DNA of 64,000 bases, taken from assembly GCF_009831215.1 (NCBI RefSeq), contig NZ_WUTW01000001.1, forward strand, positions 915,192-979,191. The letters run 5' to 3'. The stretch's first letter is position 1, and every line of letters begins with the position of its first letter. The translations under genes and the position numbers were made by a program. The stretch is from Actinomadura rayongensis. GTDB lineage: Bacteria > Actinomycetota > Actinomycetes > Streptosporangiales > Streptosporangiaceae. Of the stretch, positions 18,188 through 26,875 are shown in pieces. Under the pieces are notes generated by a model that was not told the origin of the DNA, made no database searches, and worked only from the letters and a program-made list of their open reading frames with translations.

Positions 18188-19573
18188 ATGGAGTCAGCGG
18201 TCGTCCGGACGGCGTACGGCCTGGTGCGGGGCACGTTGCGCGACGGTGTCTCGTCCTACCTGGGCATTCCGTACGCGGCGCCGCCGTTCGGCCCGAACCG
18301 GTTCCGTCCGCCGCAGCCGCCCGAGCCGTGGGACGGCGTCCGCGACGCCACCGCCTACGGCCCGACGGCGCCCAAGCCCGGCTACGCGGGCGTCTTCCGC
18401 ACGCTGCTGCCCGACCCGGACATCCCCGGCGACGACTGCCTCAACCTCAACGTCTGGACGCCCGACCCGGGCGCGGCCGGGCTGCCCGTCCTGGTGTGGA
18501 TCCACGGCGGCGCGTTCCGCAACGGGTCCGGCGCGGTCGGCGTGTACGACGGGTCGGCGTTCGCCCGCGACGGCGTCGTCTGCGTGACGATCAACTACCG
18601 GCTCGGCGTCGAGGGCTTCGCGCACCTGCCCGGCGTGCCCGACAACCGGGGGCTGCGCGACCAGATCGCCGCGCTGGAGTGGGTCCGCGACAACATCGCG
18701 GCGTTCGGCGGCGACCCCGCGCGGGTCACCGTGGCGGGCGAGTCGGCGGGCGCGATGAGCGTGGCGACGCTGCTCTCCCTGGACCTCGGGCTGTTCCGCC
18801 GGGCCGTCGCGCAGAGCGGCGCGGCCCAGATCGCGCAGGCGCCCGCGGACGCGCTGCGCGTCACCGCCGAGATCGCCGCGCGCCTCGGGATCCCGCCCAC
18901 CGCCGAGGCGTTCGCCGCGCTGCCGCCCGGCAAGATCCTCCCGGTGCAGGACGCGGTCGGGAACGAGATCTCGATGCTGCCCGCCCCGGACCGCTGGGGG
19001 CCGACGACGGCGGCGAGCGGGATCGCGTTCATGCCCGTCCTGGACGGCGACGTCTTCCCGCGCCGCGCCGACGAGGCCATCGAAGCCGGGGCGGGGCGCG
19101 ACGTGGACGTCCTCGTCGGGCACACCCGGGACGAGTTCAACCTGTACGTCGTCCCGAACGGGCTCATCGACCACATCACCGACGACCTGTTCGACCTGGT
19201 GACGTCCGGGCTCGGGGTGTCGGCCGACGTCCTCGCCGCGCACTCCGCCGCGGGGACGCCGGGCGAACGGCTGTGCGCGGTCGTCACCGACCACATGTTC
19301 CGCCGCCCGGCCCACCGCCTCGCGCGCGGCCACGCCGGACGGACCTGGATGTACGAGTTCGCCTGGCCGTCGCCCGTCCACGACCTCGGGGCGTGCCACG
19401 CGCTCGAACTGGGCTTCGTGTTCGACACCCTCGCGAGCCCCCACGGCCGTCCGCTGACCGGGGACGACCCGCCGCAGCCGCTCGCCGACGCGATGCACGG
19501 CGCCTGGGTGTCCTTCGCCGCCGATGGCGACCCGGGCTGGGCGCCCTACGACGCCGTCCGGACGTTCGCCTGA
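18188..19573 (+). CDS. Type-B carboxylesterase
   Basis: 461 residues, RBS GGGGAGG. The alpha/beta-hydrolase type-B pattern is clear: YLGIPYAAPPFGPNRF near the start, the DCLNLNVWTP signature (~80), oxyanion hole IHGGAF, nucleophile in VAGESAGAMSV (Ser ~183) and the His in GACHALELGFVF (~402). It lacks a signal peptide, so the enzyme is cytoplasmic. It is slightly shorter than the family average. It may belong to the preceding P450-SDR unit (78-base gap), but the substrate is unknown. Confidence 0.9.
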   Translation: MESAVVRTAYGLVRGTLRDGVSSYLGIPYAAPPFGPNRFRPPQPPEPWDGVRDATAYGPTAPKPGYAGVFRTLLPDPDIPGDDCLNLNVWTPDPGAAGLPVLVWIHGGAFRNGSGAVGVYDGSAFARDGVVCVTINYRLGVEGFAHLPGVPDNRGLRDQIAALEWVRDNIAAFGGDPARVTVAGESAGAMSVATLLSLDLGLFRRAVAQSGAAQIAQAPADALRVTAEIAARLGIPPTAEAFAALPPGKILPVQDAVGNEISMLPAPDRWGPTTAASGIAFMPVLDGDVFPRRADEAIEAGAGRDVDVLVGHTRDEFNLYVVPNGLIDHITDDLFDLVTSGLGVSADVLAAHSAAGTPGERLCAVVTDHMFRRPAHRLARGHAGRTWMYEFAWPSPVHDLGACHALELGFVFDTLASPHGRPLTGDDPPQPLADAMHGAWVSFAADGDPGWAPYDAVRTFA

Positions 19574-19577
19574 CCGC

Positions 19578-20756
19578 CTACCCGACGATGTGCTCGGCGA
19601 TGGCCAGCGACGACGTCGCGGCCGGGGACGGCGCGTTGCGGACGAGCGTGACCGGGCCCCGCTCGGTGATGCGGAAGTCGTCCACCAGCGAGCCGTCGCG
19701 GTCGACGGCCTGCGCGCGGACGCCCGCCGGCGCCGGAACCAGGTCGGCGGCCGTCACCTCGGGCACGAACGCGCGGGCGCGCGCCGCGAAGGCCCGCTTG
19801 GAGAACGAGCCGTACAGCTCCTCGGCGCCCGTCCGCCAGTGCCGCCGCGCCAGACGTGGGAACCCCGGCCAGCGCAGCGTCTCCAGCAGGTCCGCCGGAC
19901 GGACGTCGCGCCGCCGGTACCCCTCGCGGGCCAGCGCCAGGACGGCGTTCGGCCCCACGTCCACGCCGCCGTCCACCCGCCGCGTGAAGTGGACTCCGAG
20001 GAACGGATACCGCGGATCGGGCACCGGATAGATGAGGCCGCGGACGAGGTCCGTCCTGGCCAGCCGGTAGTACTCCCCGCGGAAAGGCACGATCGCGGGC
20101 GCCGGGCCGTCCCCGGCGAGCCGCGCCAGCCGGTCCGACCAGAGCCCCGCGCACACGACGAGCCGGTCGAAGACCAGCTCGTCGTGCGGCGACCCGACCG
20201 CGACCCGGTCCCCGAGCGGACGCAGCCGCCGCACCTCGAACCCCAGCCGCAGCGCGCCGCCCGCCGCGACCACGTCGTCCGCGAACGCCCGCGCCACGGC
20301 GGCGAAATCGACGATCGCCGTCGTAGGCGAGTACAGCGCGGCGATCCCGGCCGCATGCGGCTCGACCGCGCGCAGCTCGGCGCCGTCCAGCCGCCGCAAC
20401 CCGGGCACCCCGTTGGCCGCAGCCCGCGCCTCAATGTCGAGCAGCGCGGCGAACTCGGCGGCATTCCGCGCCACGACGAGCTTCCCGACCTCCCGATACG
20501 GCAGCCCGCGCTCCGCGCAGTACTCCTTCAGCAGCCCGATCCCGCGCCGGCACAACGTCGCCTTCAACGACCCGGGCTTGTAATACAACCCGGCATGCGC
20601 GACACCGCTGTTGTGCCCGGTCTGGTGCGCGCCGACCCGGTCCTCCTTGTCGAGAACCGTGACCACCGCCCCCGGCCGCGTCGCGGCGAGCCGCCGCGCC
20701 ACCGCCAGCCCGACGATCCCCGCCCCGACGACCCCGATCCGCTCCACCCCGGGCAC
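19578..20756 (-). CDS. lhgO: L-2-hydroxyglutarate oxidase
   Basis: 392 residues, matching the FAD-dependent DAO-fold family of LhgO/YgaF. An N-terminal dinucleotide motif (GVVGAGIVGLAVARRL) is followed by HQTGHNSGVAHAGLYYKPGSLKA, diagnostic for this enzyme. The C-terminal half has FLGVHFTRRVDGGVDVGPNA. It oxidises L-2-hydroxyglutarate to 2-oxoglutarate, removing a side product of central metabolism. The start is GTG; a second GTG four codons later is possible. It is convergent with the carboxylesterase, four bases apart. Confidence 0.92.
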   Translation of the reverse strand: MPGVERIGVVGAGIVGLAVARRLAATRPGAVVTVLDKEDRVGAHQTGHNSGVAHAGLYYKPGSLKATLCRRGIGLLKEYCAERGLPYREVGKLVVARNAAEFAALLDIEARAAANGVPGLRRLDGAELRAVEPHAAGIAALYSPTTAIVDFAAVARAFADDVVAAGGALRLGFEVRRLRPLGDRVAVGSPHDELVFDRLVVCAGLWSDRLARLAGDGPAPAIVPFRGEYYRLARTDLVRGLIYPVPDPRYPFLGVHFTRRVDGGVDVGPNAVLALAREGYRRRDVRPADLLETLRWPGFPRLARRHWRTGAEELYGSFSKRAFAARARAFVPEVTAADLVPAPAGVRAQAVDRDGSLVDDFRITERGPVTLVRNAPSPAATSSLAIAEHIVG

Positions 20757-20769
20757 ACTAGCGCGGGGG

Positions 20770-20967
20770 TCAGCTTCCGATGCGTTTGCGGGCCTGGCGG
20801 TTGACGCGCTTGCGCTGCGACGGGTCGAGCAGCAGGTATCCGGCCACCGGCAGGCCGATCGCGCCGAGGATGATCAGCGTGCTCAGCCACCAGGGGAAGA
20901 CGAACAGCGTCAGGAATCCGACGACGACTCCGCCGATGGCGATCTTGGTTCCGGTCGACATCTCCAC
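20770..20967 (-). CDS. Small two-helix membrane protein
   Basis: 65 residues from a GTG; an ATG two codons later, with GGTGGAG just before it, is equally plausible. Two hydrophobic segments (~7-24 and ~28-46) are followed by a basic tail (SQRKRVNRQARKRIG). No family recognised. About 60 bases upstream lies a 15-base sequence identical to one in the PadR/DUF4097 promoter at 51.36 kb, suggesting shared control. Confidence 0.65.
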   Translation of the reverse strand: MEMSTGTKIAIGGVVVGFLTLFVFPWWLSTLIILGAIGLPVAGYLLLDPSQRKRVNRQARKRIGS

Positions 20968-21027
20968 CTACCTTCGCGAGGGACCGCCCACCTGCCCAAC
21001 GGACGGGCGCGGGCCGTCGTTCCGATC

Positions 21028-21042
21028 CACGATATGTCGCGA
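21028..21042 (-). promoter_or_regulatory. PadR-operon-like promoter/operator motif
   Basis: Read on the minus strand this is TCGCGACATATCGTG, identical to the core of the promoter before the DUF4097-PadR operon (51361-51375). TATCGT can act as a -10, with GTGACG 17 bases upstream as a weak -35. It is also embedded in a longer inverted repeat, GATCCAC ... GTGGATC. The downstream gene is the small two-helix membrane protein. Confidence 0.45.
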
Positions 21043-21068
21043 CGGTGGATCCGTCACCTGGGACGACG

Positions 21069-21872
21069 TCAGCGGACGATGGAGAGGGGGCCGCCGCCGA
21101 GCGCGCGCAGGACCTCCGCGTGCAGCAGGCCGTTCGTGCAGACGACGCTGCCGCCGTCCGGGCCGGGGCGGCCGGACAGGTCGGTGAACATGCCGCCCGC
21201 CTCTTCGACGATCACCTGGAGCGCCGCGAGGTCCCACAGGGACACCTCGGGCTCGCAGGAGACGTCCACGGCGCCCTCGGCGACCATCATGTGCGACCAG
21301 AAGTCCCCGAACGCGCGCGTCCGCCACACCGAGCGGGTCAGGTCGAGGAACTTGTCGAGACGGTCGCGCTCCTCCCAGCCGCTCAGGCTGGAGAACGACA
21401 GCGAGGCGTCTTTCAGGCCGGACACCGACGACACCTGCATACGGCTCGCGCGGGTCAGGCTCCGGCCCGTCCACGCGCCGCCGCCGCGCGCCGCCCACCA
21501 CCGCCTGTTCAGCGCGGGCGCCGAGACGACGCCGACGACGACCTCCTCGCCGTCCATCAGCGCGATCAGCGTCGCCCAGACCGGGACGCCCCGGACGAAG
21601 TTCTTCGTCGCGTCGATCGGGTCGATGATCCAGCAGCGCTGCCCGTAGCCGGTGCGGCCGTACTCCTCGCCGAGGATCGCGTCGCGCGGCCGGGCCCGCC
21701 TGAGCGTCCCGCGGATCTGCTCCTCGACGCTGCGGTCGGCGTCGCTGACCGGCGTCAGGTCCGGTTTGGTGTCGATGGCCAGATCGAGGGCGCGGAAGCG
21801 CCGGCTCGTGATGTCATCGGCCCCGTCCGCCAGTACGTGCGCGAGACGCAGGTCATCGGAATAGCCCGCCAC
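21069..21872 (-). CDS. hisN: Histidinol-phosphatase of the inositol-monophosphatase family
   Basis: 267 residues. Metal-binding motifs of the IMPase fold are present: GEEYG (~68), [15 protein letters not shown] (~81-94, the DPxDxT motif) and the C-terminal [22 protein letters not shown]. These match actinobacterial HisN, which dephosphorylates histidinol phosphate in histidine synthesis with Mg2+. The start is GTG without a strong ribosome site. It lies downstream of rsgA on the same strand, a common actinobacterial order. Confidence 0.88.
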   Translation of the reverse strand: MAGYSDDLRLAHVLADGADDITSRRFRALDLAIDTKPDLTPVSDADRSVEEQIRGTLRRARPRDAILGEEYGRTGYGQRCWIIDPIDATKNFVRGVPVWATLIALMDGEEVVVGVVSAPALNRRWWAARGGGAWTGRSLTRASRMQVSSVSGLKDASLSFSSLSGWEERDRLDKFLDLTRSVWRTRAFGDFWSHMMVAEGAVDVSCEPEVSLWDLAALQVIVEEAGGMFTDLSGRPGPDGGSVVCTNGLLHAEVLRALGGGPLSIVR

Positions 21873-21941
21873 GGCGAGCCACGGTACCGGACGCCCTCGC
21901 CGGAGCGCATCGCCCGCATTCCTCCCGCCGTGTCCGGGCGG

Positions 21942-22952
21942 CTACGCCTCGTCCCCGCCCTCCCGGGCGCGCAGCAGCCGCCGCAGCGAGTCCAGGCGGG
22001 CCCGAGTGGCGTGGCCGTCGGCGACCCACCCGTCCAGACCGCAGTCGTCCTGGAGATGGTCGCACTGCGGCGGGCAGCGCTCGGCGGCGCCCTCCGCCAG
22101 GTCCTCGAACGCGCCGATCACGTTCTCCGGCGTGACGTGCGCGAGGCCGAAGCTGCGCACCCCCGGCGTGTCGATGATCCAGCCGGCGCGGTCCGGCAGC
22201 TCCAGCGCCAGCGCCGACGACGAGGTGTGCCGCCCCCGCCCGGTGACGGCGTTGACGTGGCTCACCGCGCGCTCGGCGTCCGGCACCAGCGCGTTGACCA
22301 GCGTGGACTTCCCGACGCCTGAGTGCCCGACGAGCACGCTCACCCGGCCGGACAGGTGGCCGCGCAGCTCCGCCAGGTCCCCGCCGCGCTCGGTCACGAC
22401 GAACGGGACGCCGAGCGGCGCGTACTCGGCCACCAGCGCGTCCGGCCCGGCCAGGTCCGCCTTGGTCAGCGCGAGCAGCGGGTCCATCCCGGCGTCGTAG
22501 GCCGCGACGAGCGTCCGGTCGATCAGCCGCGGACGCGGCTCGGGATCGGCCAGCGCCGCCACCACGACGAGCTGGTCGGCGTTGGCGACGATCACCCGCT
22601 CGAACGGGTCGGTGTCGTCGGCCGTGCGGCGCAGCGCCGAGGTGCGCGGCTCGATCCGGACGATCCGGGCGAGCGCGTCCGGCCCGCCGCTCAGGTCCCC
22701 GACGAGCGCCACCCGGTCCCCGACGACGACGCTCTTGCGGCCCAGCTCGCGCGCCCGCATCGCCGTGACCGGACGCTCGTCGTCCGTCCCGGCGTCCACC
22801 AGGCACCGGTACCGGCCCCGGTCCACGGCCGTGACCAGCGCGGCCACCGCGTCCTCGTGGGCCGGCCGGATGCGCGTGCGCGGGCGCGAGCCCCGCCGTC
22901 CGGGCCGGACCCGGACGTCGTCCTCGTCGTAGTCGCTCGTTCGCCGTGCCAG
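21942..22952 (-). CDS. rsgA: Ribosome small-subunit GTPase RsgA
   Basis: 336 residues if translation begins at a CTG preceded by GGGTAGGA. The first ATG/GTG/TTG in frame is a GTG 35 codons later (position 22847). I chose the upstream start because the extra residues (YDEDDVRVRPGRRGSRPRTR) match the conserved N-terminus of actinobacterial RsgA. Circularly permuted GTPase motifs are present: LTKADLAG (G4), GHSGVGKSTLVN (G1, P-loop) and DTPGV (G3). A C-terminal zinc-binding Cys/His segment (CPPQCDHLQDDCGLDG) follows. It assists late 30S maturation. The order rsgA-hisN is usual; aroA, often upstream, is not here. Confidence 0.88.
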   Translation of the reverse strand: MARRTSDYDEDDVRVRPGRRGSRPRTRIRPAHEDAVAALVTAVDRGRYRCLVDAGTDDERPVTAMRARELGRKSVVVGDRVALVGDLSGGPDALARIVRIEPRTSALRRTADDTDPFERVIVANADQLVVVAALADPEPRPRLIDRTLVAAYDAGMDPLLALTKADLAGPDALVAEYAPLGVPFVVTERGGDLAELRGHLSGRVSVLVGHSGVGKSTLVNALVPDAERAVSHVNAVTGRGRHTSSSALALELPDRAGWIIDTPGVRSFGLAHVTPENVIGAFEDLAEGAAERCPPQCDHLQDDCGLDGWVADGHATRARLDSLRRLLRAREGGDEA

Positions 22953-23028
22953 GGTCCTACCCCCGTCCGCACGGGGAGGCAGCGAGATCAGCGGGCATGG
23001 CGCTCAGATTATCGGTTCATGTCGCGGC

Positions 23029-23724
23029 TCACCGTCCGGCCAGGGACAGCACCTTGCCGACGGGCTTCACCGCACCGGACGCCTTGCCCGACTTGCGAGC
23101 CGCCTTCCAGTTCGCCTTCTGGGCCGCCTTGACGGCCTTGGCCGCCTTGCGTCCGCCCGCCTTCCCGGCCGCGCGCCGCGCGTCCCGCACCTGGCGGGCC
23201 AGCTCGCGCTGCGCGTGCCGCAGGTCCGCCGCCGACTGCGCGCGCCGCACCCGCGTCTCCGCGACGGCCTGCGTCTTCGCCTGCTTGACCTGGTGCTTCA
23301 GCTTCTCCGCGCGCGTGCCCGGCGCGGCCGCCACCATGAGCAGCGCGCCGAACAGCCCGGCGTTCTTCAGCAGGTGCGAGCGTTCGCTGACGCGGCGCTC
23401 GGGGTCGTCCTCGGTCCAGTAGCGGTGCTCGGTCGCGAGGGCCGGGACGAGCTGCGCCGCGAGCACCAGGCTCGTCAGACGGCGGAACCGTCCGGCCAGC
23501 AGGAGCGCGCCGGTGCCGAGGCTCACCGCTCCCTCGATGCGGACGAGCGTCACCGGGTCCTTGGTGGGCATCCAGTCGAACCGGTCGGCGAGGTTCTTCA
23601 GGGCGGGGCCGGCCTGTTCGGCGCGCTGCTGCGGCCTGCGCAGCGTCTCCAGCCCGGCGACGAGGTACGGGGCCGCCACGAGCGGGCGGGCCAGCAGGGT
23701 TATCGGTGTGCTGATGGGTCGCAT
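23029..23724 (-). CDS. DoxX-like membrane protein with Lys/Ala-rich tail
   Basis: 231 residues. The first ~135 residues resemble the DoxX family: membrane helices near 10-25, 65-80, 84-98 and 122-135. The remaining ~95 residues are highly charged and helical, first with coiled-coil character, then ending in a histone-H1-like series (GKAGGRKAAKAVKAAQKANWKAARK, split here for description into Lys-Ala repeats). The tail is probably cytoplasmic and could bind nucleic acid or acidic surfaces (inference). It is divergent from the SRAP gene. The start is the ATG opening MRPISTP. Confidence 0.7.
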   Translation of the reverse strand: MRPISTPITLLARPLVAAPYLVAGLETLRRPQQRAEQAGPALKNLADRFDWMPTKDPVTLVRIEGAVSLGTGALLLAGRFRRLTSLVLAAQLVPALATEHRYWTEDDPERRVSERSHLLKNAGLFGALLMVAAAPGTRAEKLKHQVKQAKTQAVAETRVRRAQSAADLRHAQRELARQVRDARRAAGKAGGRKAAKAVKAAQKANWKAARKSGKASGAVKPVGKVLSLAGR

Positions 23725-23826
23725 GCCGGTCTCATGCCCATCAAATGCCTGATCAAGCACGCGGCGCCCGCCGCTCTGGACGGCGCGGGGCGCGGAATGT
23801 CGGAGGGGGCGGGCAAGATGGCGTCC

Positions 23827-24591
23827 ATGTGCGGTCGCTACGCCACGGCGCGGGCCCGGCAGGAGCTGCTGGACCAGTTCGCCGTCGGCCTCGATGACAT
23901 CGACGGGGATCTGGAGCCCGACTACAACGTCGCGCCCACCAAGCAGGTCCCGGCGGTCCTGACGCGGGCTCCCCGCGACGAGCCCACCGAGGCCGTCCGC
24001 GAGCTGCGGACGCTGCGGTGGGGGCTCGTCCCGTCCTGGGCCAAGGACCTCGCGATCGGCAGCCGGATGATCAACGCGCGGTTCGAGACCGTCCACGAGA
24101 AGCCCGCCTACCGCCGCGCGTTCGCCCGCCGCCGCTGCCTGCTGCCCGCCGACGGCTATTACGAGTGGTACAAGACCGAGGGCGAGGGCAAGCCGCGCAA
24201 GCAGCCGTTCTTCATCCGCCCGCAGGACGGCTCGATCATGGCGATGGCCGGGCTCTACGAGCTGTGGAAGTCGCCCGCCGACGAGTGGGTCTGGACCTGC
24301 ACGGTCATCACCACCGACGCGCCGGACGCCCTCGGCCGCATCCACGACCGGATGCCGATGATCGTCCGGCGCGACCGCTGGGACGCCTGGCTCGACCCCG
24401 CCCTGTCCGACGCCGACGAGGTCCGGGGCCTGCTCGTGCCCGCGCTCGACGGCTCGCTCGCCACCGCGATGGAGGCGTTCCCGGTCGGGCAGGCGGTGAG
24501 CAACGTCCGCAACAACGGGCCGCAGCTCATCGAACCGCTCGCCGACGACACGACCGGCCCGGCCGGCCCGGGGGAGGGAGCCCTGTTCTGA
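23827..24591 (+). CDS. SOS-response-associated peptidase / abasic-site shield (SRAP, YedK-type)
   Basis: 254 residues. The start is fixed by the catalytic Cys at position 2 (MCGRYA), which is exposed after Met removal and forms the covalent link to abasic sites in single-stranded DNA. Other family residues are visible: Asn in YNVAPT (~34), Glu in YYEWYK (~113) and His in RIHDRMP (~160). The length is typical of YedK/HMCES. A homologue lies close to aroA, rsgA and sigH in M. tuberculosis, consistent with this neighbourhood. Confidence 0.93.
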   Translation: MCGRYATARARQELLDQFAVGLDDIDGDLEPDYNVAPTKQVPAVLTRAPRDEPTEAVRELRTLRWGLVPSWAKDLAIGSRMINARFETVHEKPAYRRAFARRRCLLPADGYYEWYKTEGEGKPRKQPFFIRPQDGSIMAMAGLYELWKSPADEWVWTCTVITTDAPDALGRIHDRMPMIVRRDRWDAWLDPALSDADEVRGLLVPALDGSLATAMEAFPVGQAVSNVRNNGPQLIEPLADDTTGPAGPGEGALF

Positions 24592-24610
24592 GCCCCCGCC
24601 CCGTACCCCC

Positions 24611-24700
24611 GCGCCGTTCGGGTCCGCGCCGTTCGGGTCCGCGCCGTTCGGGTCCGCGCCGTTCGGGTCCGCGCAGTTCGGGTCCGCGCCGTTCGGGGCC
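24611..24700. repeat. Six tandem copies of a 15-base unit
   Basis: The unit GCGCCGTTCGGGTCC is repeated six times without gaps; unit five has A for C at position 5, and unit six has G for T near the end. It begins 19 bases after the SRAP stop and lies between two convergent genes. The near-identity suggests recent expansion by slippage. It may also act as a spacer or terminator region. Confidence 0.95.
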
Positions 24701-24757
24701 CGTGCGCGTGCCGGCGGCCGGTCGCCTGGCAGAGTCCGGCGTCCGGCGGACGTGCCG

Positions 24758-25570
24758 TCAGGCGTCCGGGCGGCGGGCGGACGCCAGCAGGTGCACGCCC
24801 AGCGAGTCGTCCCCGGCGGGCGCCGACAGCTCGGTGTTCACCAGGCGCGGCAGCGTCGCGGGCGACCGCGTCAGCATGTGCTCCACCGTGGACGGCGACA
24901 GCACCGTCCGCGGTCGGATCCACTCGACCTCCAGGCCCGCCTCGGTCAGCAGCTCGCGGAGCTGGTCGGTGCCGAAGCAGCGGGTGATCGTCCCGTCCGG
25001 CCAGGGGACGAGCAGCACCTCCGCCGCCGGGACGTCCGACAGGTGCGCCCACCGGTTCTGCTCGGCCAGCAGCGCCATCCCGAGCGTCAGCGAGTCCACC
25101 GAGACCAGCAGCTTGCCGCCCGGCCGCAGCACCCGCGCGATCTCCGCGACCGCCGCCTCGGTCACCAGATGCCGCGACAGCGCGCGGTTCTCGGCGATGA
25201 CGCCGTCCACCGACCCGTCCGTCAGGTACTGGAGCCGGTCGGTGTCGGCGATCAGCGTCCGGACGCCGCTCGGCCGCGACTCCGCCCGGACCTCGGGTTT
25301 CGCCGCGTCCGGCGCGGGCTCCACCACCTCGATCACGCGGTGGCCCGCCCCGGCGGCCTGCGCGGCGCTGCGCCCGTCGTCGCCGGAGACGTCGAGCAGC
25401 CGCCCCGGCCGCCGGGGCAGCCAGCGCGCGAGCTGCGCTTCGGCCACGGCCCAATAGAACGCCCAATAAAGCGCGAGCGGCTCGTCGTCAGCCGCAGGTG
25501 CTCCCGCGTCATGGCCGCGGCGGCCGGTCGTGCTGGGAGGCTCGGGAGGTCGCGCCGGCACCGGTAGCAA
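24758..25570 (-). CDS. Class I SAM-dependent methyltransferase-like protein
   Basis: 270 residues if it starts at the TTG with AGGAG five bases upstream; a longer reading would run over the sigR promoter and adds low-complexity sequence. A Rossmann methyltransferase pattern is visible: [13 protein letters not shown] (motif I, ~53), VIEVVEP, a [14 protein letters not shown] segment (motif IV) and [16 protein letters not shown] (motif V/VI, ~140). Motif I has DVSGDDG rather than the usual DxGxGxG, so binding may be altered. Substrate unknown. It is divergent from sigR. Confidence 0.65.
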   Translation of the reverse strand: MLPVPARPPEPPSTTGRRGHDAGAPAADDEPLALYWAFYWAVAEAQLARWLPRRPGRLLDVSGDDGRSAAQAAGAGHRVIEVVEPAPDAAKPEVRAESRPSGVRTLIADTDRLQYLTDGSVDGVIAENRALSRHLVTEAAVAEIARVLRPGGKLLVSVDSLTLGMALLAEQNRWAHLSDVPAAEVLLVPWPDGTITRCFGTDQLRELLTEAGLEVEWIRPRTVLSPSTVEHMLTRSPATLPRLVNTELSAPAGDDSLGVHLLASARRPDA

Positions 25571-25717
25571 GGCCGCTCCTGTTCTCGCCGTGTACGTCAA
25601 CTTCTTCCCCGTCGCGCCCGGCGTCACCCTCCGCGGAACGGGTCGCCGCGCGCCGGTTTCTGGGGCGGTCCCGCGCGGGGGTCGGCGCGCGGGACCGGAC
25701 GCGTCCACGGTCCGGTC

Positions 25718-25744
25718 GGGAATCCGGACACGCCCTTCGGTGTT
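25718..25744 (+). promoter_or_regulatory. SigR-type promoter upstream of sigR
   Basis: GGGAAT followed after exactly 18 bases by GTT, which matches the SigR/SigH consensus (GGAAT-N18-GTT). It lies 35 bases before the sigR start codon, so it is the expected autoregulatory promoter activated under thiol-oxidative stress. Confidence 0.75.
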
Positions 25745-25779
25745 GCACCGTCTCACAGGATGCGAGGAGGTTCCCTTCG

Positions 25780-26529
25780 ATGACCACAGTCGTTGCCGAA
25801 CGCCGGGGCGGGTCCGTCCCGACGCCGCCCGGCCTGGTGCCCGCCCCCGGCGGAGTGCCGCGGCGACGCGGCCCGCTATCGTCGGTCGGGGACGACGCCA
25901 CCGGTGTCGCCACAGCCAAGGGGGTGGGTCAGGTACAGGGGACCACTGAGACCGTCGAGCAGCGCCAGGAGCGGTTCCAGCGCGATGTGCTCCCGTACTT
26001 GGATCAGCTTTACTCGGCCGCGCTGCGGATGACGCGCAACCCCGCGGACGCCGAGGACCTCGTGCAGGAGACCTTCGCCAAGGCCTTCGGATCGTTCCAC
26101 CAGTTCAAAGAGGGAACGAACCTCAAGGCGTGGCTCTACCGCATCCTGACGAACACGTTCATCAACACCTACCGCAAGAAGCAGCGCCAGCCGCAGCAGT
26201 CGGGCGCCGAGGAGATCGAGGACTGGCAGCTCGCGCGCGCCGAGTCCCACACCTCCAGCGGGCTGAAGTCCGCGGAGGCCGAGGCGCTGGAGCACCTGCC
26301 GGACTCCGACGTCAAGCGGGCTCTGCAGGATCTGCCCGAGGAGTTCCGCATCGCGGTGTACCTCGCCGACGTCGAGGGCTTCGCGTACAAGGAGATCGCC
26401 GACATCATGGGCACTCCCATCGGTACCGTGATGTCGCGGCTGCACCGCGGCCGGCGTCAGCTGCGGGGGATGCTGGAGGACTACGCCCGGGAGCGGGGGC
26501 TCTCCGGGGCGAGCGGAAAGGGTGAGTGA
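25780..26529 (+). CDS. sigR: ECF sigma factor SigR (thiol-stress sigma factor)
   Basis: 249 residues from the ATG after GAGGAGG. Sigma region 2 ([36 protein letters not shown], ~70-105) and region 4 ([31 protein letters not shown], ~185-215) are intact. The first ~55 residues form an extension that, in Streptomyces, distinguishes an unstable long form (SigR') from the stable form; an internal GTG near residue 48 could give the short form. It directs the oxidative thiol-stress regulon and is inhibited by the RsrA encoded three bases downstream. The upstream promoter is of its own class. Confidence 0.94.
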   Translation: MTTVVAERRGGSVPTPPGLVPAPGGVPRRRGPLSSVGDDATGVATAKGVGQVQGTTETVEQRQERFQRDVLPYLDQLYSAALRMTRNPADAEDLVQETFAKAFGSFHQFKEGTNLKAWLYRILTNTFINTYRKKQRQPQQSGAEEIEDWQLARAESHTSSGLKSAEAEALEHLPDSDVKRALQDLPEEFRIAVYLADVEGFAYKEIADIMGTPIGTVMSRLHRGRRQLRGMLEDYARERGLSGASGKGE

Positions 26530-26532
26530 CGC

Positions 26533-26838
26533 ATGAGCTGCGGCGAAGCGCATGAGACCCCGTGCACCGAGGTATTGGCCCGCGTCTACTCCTATCTGGA
26601 CGGCGAGCTGGACCAGGGCGGGTGCGGCGAGGTCCGTCAGCATCTGGACGAGTGCGGGCCGTGCCTGCGGGAGTACGGGCTGGAGGAGTCGGTCAAGAAG
26701 CTCGTCCACAAGTCGTGCGGGTGCGAGCCCGTCCCGTCGGACCTGCGCTCCCGGATCCTCGGCCGCATCGAGCAGATCTGCGGCGAGCTGAAGGACGCCG
26801 AGGCGTCCCCCGCGGGGAGGCCCGCCGGAACGGGCTGA
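26533..26838 (+). CDS. rsrA: Zinc-binding anti-sigma factor RsrA
   Basis: 101 residues. It carries the redox zinc motif of the ZAS family: H-x3-C-x2-C in HLDECGPC (~36-43), with further Cys residues at ~3, 11, 31 and in KSCGCEP. Oxidation forms a disulfide, ejects zinc and releases SigR. It starts three bases after the sigR stop, so the two are made together. The first Cys-rich segment (MSCGEAHETPC) is typical of RsrA. Confidence 0.93.
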   Translation: MSCGEAHETPCTEVLARVYSYLDGELDQGGCGEVRQHLDECGPCLREYGLEESVKKLVHKSCGCEPVPSDLRSRILGRIEQICGELKDAEASPAGRPAGTG

Positions 26839-26875
26839 CCGGGTCGGAGCGCCGGTGCGCTTGTATCGTGCTGCA

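Noticed and set aside
24611-24700. Tandem units resembling a CRISPR array
   Set aside because: Units are contiguous with no spacers, and no cas genes are present.
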